From NCBI RefSeq assembly GCF_031583145.1, contig NZ_CP134050.1:3299501-3363500 (forward strand): a stretch of DNA of 64,000 bases, in the 5' to 3' direction. Origin of the DNA: Brevibacillus brevis. Lineage in GTDB: Bacteria > Bacillota > Bacilli > Brevibacillales > Brevibacillaceae. The position numbers were made by a program, and so were the translations under genes. Shown in pieces: positions 25,953 to 33,854 of the stretch (the stretch's first letter is position 1; each line of letters opens with the position of its first letter). Below the pieces are notes generated by a model that was not told the DNA's origin, made no database searches, and saw nothing but the letters and a program-made list of their open reading frames with translations.

Positions 25953-26843
25953 TCACGGCAGGAGTTTGACCATGTCGTCATACGTTTCTGGACGGCGATC
26001 GCGATAAAACTGCCAGGTGTCCCGAACTTCCTGGATTTTGTTTTTATCCATTTCGGCGACGATTACCTCGTCCTGATCCCTGGTCCCGACAGCCACGAAC
26101 TGCCCGCGAGGATCGACGAGATAGGATTGGCCGTAGAATTCACCCATATTCCATGGCGCTTCGGTACCGACCCGATTGATGGCGGCGACGTAATAGCCAT
26201 TGGCGACAGCATGTGCAGGCTGTTCCAACTTCCACAAATATTCGGACAGTCCAGCGACAGTTGCCGAAGGGTTGAAGACAATTTCCGCTCCGTTCAGTCC
26301 GAGCAGTCTGGCTCCCTCGGGAAAGTGGCGGTCGTAGCAGATGTACACCCCGACTTTGGCAAATGCGGTATCGAACACCGGATAACCGAGATTTCCCGGC
26401 TTGAAGTAGTACTTTTCCCAAAACCCGCATCCACTCTGGCCGACACCTACGTGCGGAATATGCTGCTTTCGGTATTTGCCGAGGTAGGTTCCATCCGCAT
26501 CAATGACGGCAGCCGTATTGTAGTAAGTGCCGATTCCTACCCGTTCGTAGACGGGCAGAATGATCACCGTACCGAGTTCGCGAGCCAGGGAGGAGAATAG
26601 CTGCACGGTGGGGCCATTGGGTACTTCCTCGGCGGATTCGTACCACTTGGTGTTTTGCTCGGCGCAAAAGTAAGGACCGTAAAAAATTTCCTGAAGGCAT
26701 ATGATTTGCGCTCCTTTGGCGGCGGCTTCCCGTACCAATCTGACGTGCTTTTCGATTGCCTTCTCTTTGTGCAGATGCACCGGCTCGTCGCCATGTACAT
26801 CATTCTTCGCCTGAATCAGCCCAATGCTTACTTTATTTACCAT
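25953..26843 (-). CDS. Beta-ureidopropionase, nitrilase-superfamily N-carbamoyl-beta-alanine amidohydrolase
   Basis: A 296-residue nitrilase-fold enzyme. The catalytic triad is visible: Glu in IICLQEIFYG, Lys in GKYRKQHIPH and Cys in GVYICYDRHFPEG. It hydrolyses N-carbamoyl-beta-alanine (or N-carbamoyl-beta-aminoisobutyrate) to the beta-amino acid, CO2 and ammonia, the last step of reductive pyrimidine degradation. Context is decisive: dihydropyrimidinase and PreAT lie directly upstream. I use the ATG at 26841-26843 (GAAGG 6 bp away); a GTG two codons earlier is possible. Alternative substrates such as N-carbamoyl D-amino acids are less likely here. Confidence 0.92.
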   Translation of the reverse strand: MVNKVSIGLIQAKNDVHGDEPVHLHKEKAIEKHVRLVREAAAKGAQIICLQEIFYGPYFCAEQNTKWYESAEEVPNGPTVQLFSSLARELGTVIILPVYERVGIGTYYNTAAVIDADGTYLGKYRKQHIPHVGVGQSGCGFWEKYYFKPGNLGYPVFDTAFAKVGVYICYDRHFPEGARLLGLNGAEIVFNPSATVAGLSEYLWKLEQPAHAVANGYYVAAINRVGTEAPWNMGEFYGQSYLVDPRGQFVAVGTRDQDEVIVAEMDKNKIQEVRDTWQFYRDRRPETYDDMVKLLP

Positions 26844-26872
26844 CCGCACCCTTCTCCTTTCTATACCCGAAC

Positions 26873-28258
26873 CTACGGACGCGTAAACCTCGATCGCTTC
26901 AAATAACGTCCGGCCCCAGCCTGGCCGACGAACTGCTTTTCCCGAACCACGAAAGAACCGCGCGAAAGAACGGAGACGACCTCCCCGTATACCTCCATCC
27001 CTTCAAACGGATTGTAGTCAACATTCATATGGTGAGTCTCGGCGGAAATGGTTCGTTTGACTGCCGGATCAAACAGCACGATATCCGCATCCGATCCGAC
27101 CGCAATCGTCCCTTTTTGCGGAAACATCCCAAACAGTTTGGCCACCTTGGTGGACGTCACGTCGACAAACTGGTTCAGGCTGATCCTTCCCTTCCGGACC
27201 CCTTCCGAAAAGAGCAGGGTCAAGCGGTCTTCCACGATCGGGCCGCCATTGGGAATTTTGGTGAAGTCTCCGCGGCCCAGCTCCTTTTGACCCGTAAAAT
27301 TAAAGGGGCAATGGTCCGATCCGACCGTTTGCAGGATGCCGTTTTTCAGTGCGCTCCACAGCACTTCCTGATTCCATTTCTCCCGAAGCGGCGGAGACCA
27401 CACATACTTGGCCCCCTCAAAGTCCGGACGATCCAGGTCGGTGATGTCGAGCACGAGGTATTGCGGGCAAGTCTCTCCGTAAATATTCCAGCCCTTTTCC
27501 CTTGCTTCCGCGATTCTGCGTACGGCGTCCGCACACGACACGTGGACGACGTAAAGCTGGGCATCCGCCAAGGCCGTCAGGGCGATGGCGCGGCCTGTCG
27601 CCTCTCCTTCCGCTTCCGGCGGCCTCGTATACGCATGGTAGACCGGATCGGTATTGCCTTCAGCCAGCGCTTGCTTGGTCAAATAATCGATCACGTCCCC
27701 GTTTTCCGCGTGCACCTGGACGAGCGCTCCCAGTTCCTTGGCTCGGATCAGCGTTTTGAACAGCGTTTCGTCGTCCGCCATCAAGACGTTTTTATACGCC
27801 ATGAACACCTTCAGTGAAGTGATCCCTTCGTTCGCAATCACCGTTTCCAGCTCTTCCAGCACCTGATCGTTTGCATCGGAGACCATCAAGTGAAAGCTGT
27901 AGTCGATCACCGCTTTCCCCCTCGCCTTCTCGTGCCAGGTGGAGATGGCCGATTGAAGCGACTCTCCTTTGCTGGTGAGGCAAAAGTCCACGATGCTGGT
28001 CGTTCCGCCAAAAGCCGCCGCTTTCGTTCCCGTAAAGAAATTGTCCGAGGTGACCGTGCCCCCGAACGGCATATCCAAATGCGTATGGGGATCGATTCCG
28101 CCCGGCAGCACGTAGCAGCCTGTGGCGTCGATCTCCTCCGCTCCCGCCGTGTCGAGATTCCGTCCAATCGCGACGACCTTCTCGCCTTCGATCAGGACAT
28201 CTGCCTGGTACGTATCGGCAGCCGTCACGATGGTTCCACCGCGTATCCACTTTTTCAT
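26873..28258 (-). CDS. hydA: Dihydropyrimidinase (hydantoinase)
   Basis: A 461-residue cyclic amidohydrolase with a binuclear metal site: PGGIDPHTHLDMPFGG (HxH), carboxylated Lys in ITSLKVFMAYK, His in LVQVHAENGD and YVVHVSC, and Asp in TVGSDHCPFNF. It opens dihydrouracil or dihydrothymine to N-carbamoyl-beta-amino acids; the family also acts on hydantoins. Start at 28256-28258 has AAAGGAGG upstream; a longer in-frame ORF start at 28294 has none. Second enzyme of the pathway, 29 bp before the ureidopropionase gene. Confidence 0.95.
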   Translation of the reverse strand: MKKWIRGGTIVTAADTYQADVLIEGEKVVAIGRNLDTAGAEEIDATGCYVLPGGIDPHTHLDMPFGGTVTSDNFFTGTKAAAFGGTTSIVDFCLTSKGESLQSAISTWHEKARGKAVIDYSFHLMVSDANDQVLEELETVIANEGITSLKVFMAYKNVLMADDETLFKTLIRAKELGALVQVHAENGDVIDYLTKQALAEGNTDPVYHAYTRPPEAEGEATGRAIALTALADAQLYVVHVSCADAVRRIAEAREKGWNIYGETCPQYLVLDITDLDRPDFEGAKYVWSPPLREKWNQEVLWSALKNGILQTVGSDHCPFNFTGQKELGRGDFTKIPNGGPIVEDRLTLLFSEGVRKGRISLNQFVDVTSTKVAKLFGMFPQKGTIAVGSDADIVLFDPAVKRTISAETHHMNVDYNPFEGMEVYGEVVSVLSRGSFVVREKQFVGQAGAGRYLKRSRFTRP

Positions 28259-28411
28259 CCTTGCCCCTCCTTTTTTCCAACAGCCGCTCGGCACTCAAAA
28301 CCGGGCTGCGCCGCTTCCCATCGGCGCAGCCAATCGTGCTGACCATATCCTTGCTTAGTACAGGCTATGCGGCCCGATCCGGAAAGATTACGCCCGCGTA
28401 GTTCTTACGAC

Positions 28412-29683
28412 TCACTGTTCCCCTTTGGCTGCAAGGGCCGCCTGTCGCTGATTCCAGCTCAGCGGCAGCAGGTCGCTGGGGATTTCCACCATATCGATCG
28501 CACCGTCTACCGGGCAAACAATGGAGCACAGGTTGCAGCCCACGCAATCTTCTTCGCGGACGACGAGCCGCTCCTTGCCGGTCGCCTCGTCGGAGACGAT
28601 GTCGATGCACTGGTGGGACGTGTCTTCGCAGGCGATATGGCATTTGTTGCAGTTGATACAGGTCTCCTCGTTGATCCGGGCGACGACCTTGTAGTTGAGA
28701 TTCAGGTGGCCCCAATCGGAGTAGGTGTGGACGGCCTTGCCCACGAGATCCATGACGGAGGCGATGCCGCGCTGGTCGAGGTAATTGTTCAATCCGTCGA
28801 TCATGTCCTCCACGATCCGGAAGCCGTGGTGCATGGCAGCGGTGCACACCTGTACGCCTGTGGCGCCCATCAGCAAAAACTCGACGGCATCGCGCCAGTT
28901 GGAAATGCCGCCAATGCCTGATATCGGTACGCCTACCAGCGGGTCGCGCGCGCACTCCGCAACCATGTTGAGGGCGATGGGCTTCACGGCAGGACCGCAA
29001 TACCCGCCATGCGCGCCTTTTCCATCGACATGGGGAATCGGCAGCCACGAATCCAGATCGACGCCCATCAAGCTGTTGATCGTGTTGATCATGCTGATCG
29101 CATCAGCTCCGCCTTCGGAGGCAGCCCGAGCAGTAAAGCGGATATCGGTGATATTGGGCGTCAGCTTGACGATGACGGGTGTTTGCGCGACCTCCTTGAC
29201 CCATTCGACCTGCTGCCGAATCAGATCGGGATGCTGGCCGACCGCCGATCCCATGCCTCTCTCCGCCATACCGTGCGGACAGCCGAAGTTCAGCTCCAGC
29301 CCGTCGACCCCGATAGCCTCTACCTTTTTGACGATTTCATGCCACGCTTCCTGTTTGTGCTCGACCATCAAGGAAGCGATCAGGGTATGCTTCGGGAAAC
29401 GCTTTTTGGTTTCGTCCATTTCCTTCAGATTGACATCGAGTGGTTTGTCGGTGATGAGTTCGATGTTGTTGAATCCGAAAACCCGCTGCCCGCCAAAGGT
29501 AAGACCCGCGAAGCGCGAAGACACGTTGATGATCGGTTCCCCGAGCGTCTTCCAGACTGCTCCGCCCCACCCCGCTTCAAACGCGCGCTGCACTTGGTAG
29601 CCGGAATTCGTCGGCGGTGCGGAAGCCAGCCAAAACGGGTTGGGGGATTGAATGCCTGCCAGATTGATCCTGAGATCTGCCAT
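28412..29683 (-). CDS. preA: NAD-dependent dihydropyrimidine dehydrogenase, subunit PreA
   Basis: A 423-residue flavoprotein: FMN-binding TIM barrel like dihydroorotate dehydrogenase (IQSPNPFWLASAPPTNSGYQVQRAFEAGWGGAVWKT; LELNFGCPHGMAERGMGSAVGQ; GIGGISNWRDAVEFLLMGATGVQV) plus a C-terminal double 4Fe-4S ferredoxin domain (CINCNKCHIAC and CVGCNLCSIVCPVDG). It reduces uracil or thymine to the dihydro base with PreT. GGAGGAGA precedes the ATG, 36 bp after preT. Length equals E. coli PreA. Confidence 0.96.
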   Translation of the reverse strand: MADLRINLAGIQSPNPFWLASAPPTNSGYQVQRAFEAGWGGAVWKTLGEPIINVSSRFAGLTFGGQRVFGFNNIELITDKPLDVNLKEMDETKKRFPKHTLIASLMVEHKQEAWHEIVKKVEAIGVDGLELNFGCPHGMAERGMGSAVGQHPDLIRQQVEWVKEVAQTPVIVKLTPNITDIRFTARAASEGGADAISMINTINSLMGVDLDSWLPIPHVDGKGAHGGYCGPAVKPIALNMVAECARDPLVGVPISGIGGISNWRDAVEFLLMGATGVQVCTAAMHHGFRIVEDMIDGLNNYLDQRGIASVMDLVGKAVHTYSDWGHLNLNYKVVARINEETCINCNKCHIACEDTSHQCIDIVSDEATGKERLVVREEDCVGCNLCSIVCPVDGAIDMVEIPSDLLPLSWNQRQAALAAKGEQ

Positions 29684-29719
29684 GATCCGCTCTCCTCCAT
29701 CTCTTGATTTGCAAGCGCC

Positions 29720-31066
29720 TTACACAGGCTGCTTTTGATCGGTCAAAGCGCTGTGGATGGCATGAGCCGCCCGCTTGCCATGATTGGCAGCATCGACGAC
29801 CATGGCATCCGTCTTCCCCCCGCCGAAAATGAGGTCCCCCGCCGCGAACACTTTCGGGTGACTGGTACGATACGTGCCCTCTTCGATCGCGACGACGCCA
29901 TTTGTGTGGCGGATGCCGAACGCGTCAATCAAAGGCAAGTGTCTCTTCTGCCCGATCGCCTTGACTACAAAATCGACCTCCATCACAAATTCGCTGCCCG
30001 GAATCGGAACAGGTCGTTTGCGTCCCTTGGCGTCCGGCTCGCCCAATTCCATCCGGATCAATTCCAGCCCCGTCACGTGCCCACTCTCTCCCAAAATGCG
30101 AGACGGCGCAACCAGCCAGCGGAATTCCACCCCGTCCTGCTTGGCAAACTCGTATTCAAACTGATAGCAAGTCATTTCTTGAACCGTGCGGCGATACAAG
30201 ATCTGCACGTTCTCCGCCCCCAGCCGCCTGGAACAGGTAGCCGCGTCGATCGCCGTATTGCCAGCCCCGATGACGACGACTTTTTTCCCGAGCATCTCGT
30301 CGGTCAGCGGCTTGGTTTTGGTCTCCTCTACCAACGAAATCGCATCGAGGACACCATCCAGTTCTTCCCCTTCGATTTGGAGGGCAGGGACGCTTCCCAT
30401 CCCGGCTGCGAGCAAGACGGAGTCGTAGCTGGTAAGCAGCTCTTCCGCTTGTATGTCTGTCCCGACTCTCGTATTCGTACGAATCTCTACGCCAAGCGCT
30501 TCAACCTGTTCCACTTCCCACAAAGAGATCTCCTGAGGCAGCCGGAAGGAGACGATTCCGTACGTGTTCAAGCCGCCAGCCTTTTCCTTCGCTTCAAACA
30601 CCGTTACCCGATAGCCCAGCCTGGCCAGCTCCCGCGCGGCCGACAAGCCTGCTGGACCTCCCCCGACGATGGCGACCCGCTTTCCGTTGTCCTCGCCCTT
30701 TGCGAACAGCTTCGCGTTGGTTTGCATCGCCCAATCCGTCGCATGGCGCTGCAACAGCCCGATCATGATCGGCTTGGAGGCGTGGTTGAGCACACAGGCG
30801 CCCTCGCATAGCTCCTCTGTCGGACAGACGCGGGCACAGCTGGCACCGACCGGGTTGGATTCCATGATGGTGCGGGCCGAGCCGTATAAATTGCCCGTCG
30901 CAATTTTTTTAATGAAGGATGGAATGTCAATCGAGGTCGGACAAGCCTTGATACAGGGTGCATCGTAGCAGTACAAGCAGCGGTTTGCTTCGTCGATAGC
31001 TTCTTTCGGCCTGAGCGCAGGCACTACTTCCCTGAAATTGTTCTGCAAATCATGCGGGACGCCCAT
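29720..31066 (-). CDS. preT: NAD-dependent dihydropyrimidine dehydrogenase, subunit PreT
   Basis: A 448-residue FAD/NAD oxidoreductase of the glutamate-synthase small-subunit type. N-terminal cysteines for Fe-S clusters (CLYCYDAPCIKACPTSIDIP, and CARVCPTEELC), FAD motif VAIVGGGPAGLSAARELARLGYRVTVFEA, NAD motif VVVIGAGNTAIDAA and C-terminal VFAAGDLIFGGG. It passes electrons from NADH to PreA. I choose the ATG at 31064-31066 (GGAGG 11 bp upstream; aligns with E. coli PreT), not the TTG at 31123, which has no ribosome site. First gene of the four-gene operon. Confidence 0.94.
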   Translation of the reverse strand: MGVPHDLQNNFREVVPALRPKEAIDEANRCLYCYDAPCIKACPTSIDIPSFIKKIATGNLYGSARTIMESNPVGASCARVCPTEELCEGACVLNHASKPIMIGLLQRHATDWAMQTNAKLFAKGEDNGKRVAIVGGGPAGLSAARELARLGYRVTVFEAKEKAGGLNTYGIVSFRLPQEISLWEVEQVEALGVEIRTNTRVGTDIQAEELLTSYDSVLLAAGMGSVPALQIEGEELDGVLDAISLVEETKTKPLTDEMLGKKVVVIGAGNTAIDAATCSRRLGAENVQILYRRTVQEMTCYQFEYEFAKQDGVEFRWLVAPSRILGESGHVTGLELIRMELGEPDAKGRKRPVPIPGSEFVMEVDFVVKAIGQKRHLPLIDAFGIRHTNGVVAIEEGTYRTSHPKVFAAGDLIFGGGKTDAMVVDAANHGKRAAHAIHSALTDQKQPV

Positions 31067-31201
31067 CTTTTGCACAACCTCCTCGCAGGTTTCCGGATTA
31101 AATAGCGTGCTTCTATTAATCAATGTACGGAAAAACCATTTTATGATTGTTTCGTTGCCTTTTGACGTTCGCGCGGGGCGATATCAATGTCCCCATGCTG
31201 G

Positions 31202-31217
31202 AATGATTGATTTCATT
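31202..31217. promoter_or_regulatory. Candidate PucR-type operator upstream of preT
   Basis: AATGATTGATTTCATT is an inverted repeat (AATGA/TCATT). The 11-base word AATGATTGATT recurs at 43887-43897 in front of the semialdehyde dehydrogenase and PucR genes, linking the two halves of the pathway. Confidence 0.45.
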
Positions 31218-31256
31218 GGTGAATAGGGATATACAAACGAGGAGAGGAGGCCGGAG

Positions 31257-31769
31257 ATGAGAGACTACGAGCAGCGAATCGCACGGTTGAAGAGCCAGCT
31301 TGCCGAGCTGTCCCAGCAGCTCGCACAGCTCGAGGACGAGTTTTCGGCTTATTTAGAGCAGCGGGAGCGTCGCAAGGCATACCTCTCCTCCCGGCAGGTG
31401 CTGGACTTGATCGAAGCGTGCCATGGGCGAAATGGCAGCATGGCCACCATCAAACGTTGGGCAGACAGCGGCTACCTCGGAGAAGTCGTCGATGAGCGCG
31501 AATTGTTTCCACTGCTCGAAGGCAAACAAGGCAACAAGCGATTTCTGTACCCGCGCGAAACCGTCTGCCGCTTCCTGTACGAAAAGGGCTTGCTTCGCCC
31601 TGCCTTCGACATATTGGATCGGGTCTGTGTCTCTACACCTGCCGGCTGTATTCGAGGGCTCGTCACCTCGTTTGATAGGCGGGACGATCGGTTTACGTAC
31701 CAAGTCCAACTGGAGGAAACGGGAGTCGTACTGGCGGACGTGTCCGAAAGCGAATTGTCGCTCCCGTGA
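31257..31769 (+). CDS. Coiled-coil plus excisionase/MerR-like HTH protein, unknown
   Basis: A 170-residue protein with three parts: an N-terminal coiled coil (residues 1-40, heptads of Leu and Gln/Glu); a helix-turn-helix region (about 42-112: YLSSRQVLDLIEA, ATIKRWADSGYLGEV, GNKRFLYPRETVCRFLYEKG) in the manner of HTH_17/excisionase-type domains; and a short beta-rich tail (AGCIRGLVTSFDRRDDRFTYQVQLEETGVVLADV). AGGAGG precedes the ATG. It is divergent from preT and 9 bp upstream of a ribbon-helix-helix gene, so the two are an operon. Function unknown; DNA binding is inferred. Confidence 0.7.
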   Translation: MRDYEQRIARLKSQLAELSQQLAQLEDEFSAYLEQRERRKAYLSSRQVLDLIEACHGRNGSMATIKRWADSGYLGEVVDERELFPLLEGKQGNKRFLYPRETVCRFLYEKGLLRPAFDILDRVCVSTPAGCIRGLVTSFDRRDDRFTYQVQLEETGVVLADVSESELSLP

Positions 31770-31778
31770 GGAGGTTGT

Positions 31779-32207
31779 ATGAATCTGGCAGTGATCACCA
31801 TGGAAAATACGGTAGCCAATCAGGAAGTTTCGCGTACCATCCGCGATCTCCATAAAAAAAAGGGGCAGCCCCTCGCGATCCGATTCAGCGAAGAACTGAC
31901 CCATATCATATTGGAAGCACCGTGCCTTTACATTCTCGAGCCGGAGCTGCTTGACGAAAAAGCAGTGGTAGACGGACAATGGCGGAAAGCTGCCCACGGC
32001 TACGAAATCCACCCGAAATGCAGAGGCAAGACCGTGCATTTGCACCTCGATTCGGAACTCGTCGCCGAGCTGGAGCTGATCCGCAACCGCGTCAACAGCA
32101 AGACGCAAAGCGAAGTCATCCGGGAGCTGTTCATCCGCGGCATGCGCTCGTACTTGGAGGAAGAGGAAGGACTCGAAAGGACGCCGGACGTTCCGAAGCG
32201 AGAGTAG
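31779..32207 (+). CDS. Protein with C-terminal ribbon-helix-helix domain
   Basis: A 142-residue protein. The C-terminal part (about 88-130: KTVHLHLDSELVAELELIRNRVNSKTQSEVIRELFIRGMRSYL) fits a CopG/MetJ-type ribbon-helix-helix domain: a beta strand followed by two helices with the conserved S-x-S/T-E-x-I-R-E turn. The N-terminal part (IRDLHKKKGQPLAIRFSEELTHIILEAPCLYILEPELLDEKAVV) is not recognised. GGAGG precedes the ATG at close spacing. Pairing with the upstream HTH protein suggests a regulatory or partition-like role. No toxin gene follows, so a simple toxin-antitoxin reading is not supported. Confidence 0.68.
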   Translation: MNLAVITMENTVANQEVSRTIRDLHKKKGQPLAIRFSEELTHIILEAPCLYILEPELLDEKAVVDGQWRKAAHGYEIHPKCRGKTVHLHLDSELVAELELIRNRVNSKTQSEVIRELFIRGMRSYLEEEEGLERTPDVPKRE

Positions 32208-32213
32208 AGCGTC

Positions 32214-32405
32214 TTATCGCTGTCTCCAAGCCGGAAGGTCTGTTGGCTTTTCCGGCGACCATCGTTTTTTCCGCTCGCGCTGTGTCCACCACCCTTCCAA
32301 CAACGTGGTCCAAACGTCGCAGGTGGCCCACAGCAACCGGAATGCCAGCTGAGTACCGTGCCGTGCGATTGCCGCAAGTGCATTCCACGCGTCCAACAAA
32401 TCCAT
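32214..32405 (-). CDS. Small 63-aa amphipathic/tryptophan-rich protein
   Basis: A 63-residue ORF (MDLLDAWNALAAIARHGTQ..., containing FRLLWATCDVWTTLLEGWW and a basic tail). A textbook ribosome site, AAAGGAGG, lies 8 bp before the ATG at 32403-32405. It is 36 bp downstream of the iron alcohol dehydrogenase stop, so it can share that transcript, and it is convergent with the ribbon-helix-helix gene (6 bp apart). Composition suggests a membrane-surface peptide. No known family; coding status rests on the ribosome site and position. Confidence 0.5.
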   Translation of the reverse strand: MDLLDAWNALAAIARHGTQLAFRLLWATCDVWTTLLEGWWTQRERKKRWSPEKPTDLPAWRQR

Positions 32406-32441
32406 GCTCTCGCCTCCTTTCTGTTCTGTCATCCGCCTTTT

Positions 32442-33638
32442 TCACGCGTGCTGGCGGTAACTCCATTTGTAATCGTAGCTTTTCTGATACAAAGCCATGA
32501 TTTCTTCATGGCTGGGTACCCGCGGATGGTTGGCGGGGCTTCCACTGTCCAGCGCATCGGCAGCCATCTTGGGCAGCGCCCGCAAAAATGTGTCCCCGTC
32601 GATACCCCATTCCTGCATATTCGGAATTCCGAGCTTCCTGCACAGCCCTTTTATCTCGTCCATGATCCGGTCCGCGGCTTCGGCAGCGGACATGCCCCTC
32701 CACTCTGGATGCAGCATGCGGCCTATGCTCGCCAGCTTTTCCTCAGCACTGTCCCTTGTGTAATCCAGAACCACCGGCAAAAGCATGGCGTTGGAGATCC
32801 CGTGCGGCACGTGAAAAAGGGCGCCAATCGGGCGAGACATTCCGTGCACCAGCGTGACGGACGCATTTGAGAAGGCTGCTCCCGCAAGCATAGCCCCGAG
32901 AGCCACCTCTTCCCGCGCTTTCAGGTTCTCTCCGCTTTCATAGGCGATCGGCAAGTACGTCATGATTCGTTCGATCGCAGCCAGTGCGAAGGTATCCGTC
33001 ACTGGCTGCGATTTTCTCGACCAGTAGGCCTCCACGGCATGGCATAAGGCATCTACCCCGGTAGCAGCTGTCACCGCCGGCGGGCAAGAGAGTGTCAGCA
33101 AAGGATCGACGATGGCGACCGCGGGCAACAGCTCCGGCTGTGAGATCATCATCTTCACTTGGGTTTGCACATCGGTGATGACCGTGACCTTGGTGACCTC
33201 CGATCCAGTCCCTGCCGTTGTCGGACAGGCAATCAAAGGTAACGGCTTTGCAGCGAACACCCTTTGAGTGCCGCGATAGTCCCCGATCTCTCCTTCGTTT
33301 GTCGCCATCACTGCGACTGCCTTTGCCGTATCGATGCAGCTTCCTCCCCCTACCGCTACGATGACGTCACACTGATGCTCCATACAAATCGCCAGCGCTT
33401 CCTTCAGATGAAGGTCAGTAGGCTCTGTGTCGATCCCCGTATACGTGGTGAAGTCCATCCCCTGTTTGTGTACATACGTTTCACAAAGCGAGACGTTTCC
33501 TACTTTTTCCATGACGGGATCACTGATGATCATTACCTTGGTCCCCAGCCTCGCCGCCTCGATCCCCACTTGCTCGAATGAACCTTTGCCGTACAAAATC
33601 CTCCCAGGCATCAGCAGTTGATGAAATCCTCCCAGCAT
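32442..33638 (-). CDS. Iron-containing alcohol dehydrogenase
   Basis: A 398-residue group III (Fe-dependent) dehydrogenase. NAD-binding VIVAVGGGSCIDTAKAVAV, substrate region PTTAGTGSEVTKV, and metal ligands in AIVDPLLTLS, GVDALCHAVEAY, LVHGMSRPIGALFHVPHGISNA. It interconverts an aldehyde and an alcohol with NAD(P)H. Two adjacent ATGs follow AAGGAGG; I choose 33636-33638 (7-bp spacing) over 33639-33641. Within the pyrimidine locus it could reduce malonate semialdehyde to 3-hydroxypropionate, but this is inference only. Confidence 0.9.
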   Translation of the reverse strand: MLGGFHQLLMPGRILYGKGSFEQVGIEAARLGTKVMIISDPVMEKVGNVSLCETYVHKQGMDFTTYTGIDTEPTDLHLKEALAICMEHQCDVIVAVGGGSCIDTAKAVAVMATNEGEIGDYRGTQRVFAAKPLPLIACPTTAGTGSEVTKVTVITDVQTQVKMMISQPELLPAVAIVDPLLTLSCPPAVTAATGVDALCHAVEAYWSRKSQPVTDTFALAAIERIMTYLPIAYESGENLKAREEVALGAMLAGAAFSNASVTLVHGMSRPIGALFHVPHGISNAMLLPVVLDYTRDSAEEKLASIGRMLHPEWRGMSAAEAADRIMDEIKGLCRKLGIPNMQEWGIDGDTFLRALPKMAADALDSGSPANHPRVPSHEEIMALYQKSYDYKWSYRQHA

Positions 33639-33854
33639 CATAAGACCTCCTTCAGCCAAATGCTTGCATGGTCTTTTCCACCTATACCTTGCAGTTTGCT
33701 ACATACCGTTCCTATTGTAAACAATTTTCCGAAAAGTCAGTACAACTTCTTGGCTGACGATAGAAACAATCCGACTAAAGAGGCTATGCGGACGGTCATA
33801 CTAACAGCATTACCCAACACGCATTCGAACGTAGGCACAAAGGAGGTTGACCGG

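Noticed and set aside
25865..25981. N-terminal extension of the ART-like protein
   Set aside because: It would overlap the operon terminator and the ureidopropionase 3' end; the ATG at 25862-25864 has its own ribosome site.
31067..31123. Longer PreT start at TTG 31123
   Set aside because: No ribosome site; the ATG at 31064-31066 has GGAGG and matches the start of known PreT proteins.
31779..32405. Toxin-antitoxin reading of the ribbon-helix-helix gene and the 63-aa ORF
   Set aside because: The two are on opposite strands and convergent, unlike coupled TA operons, and neither resembles a known toxin.
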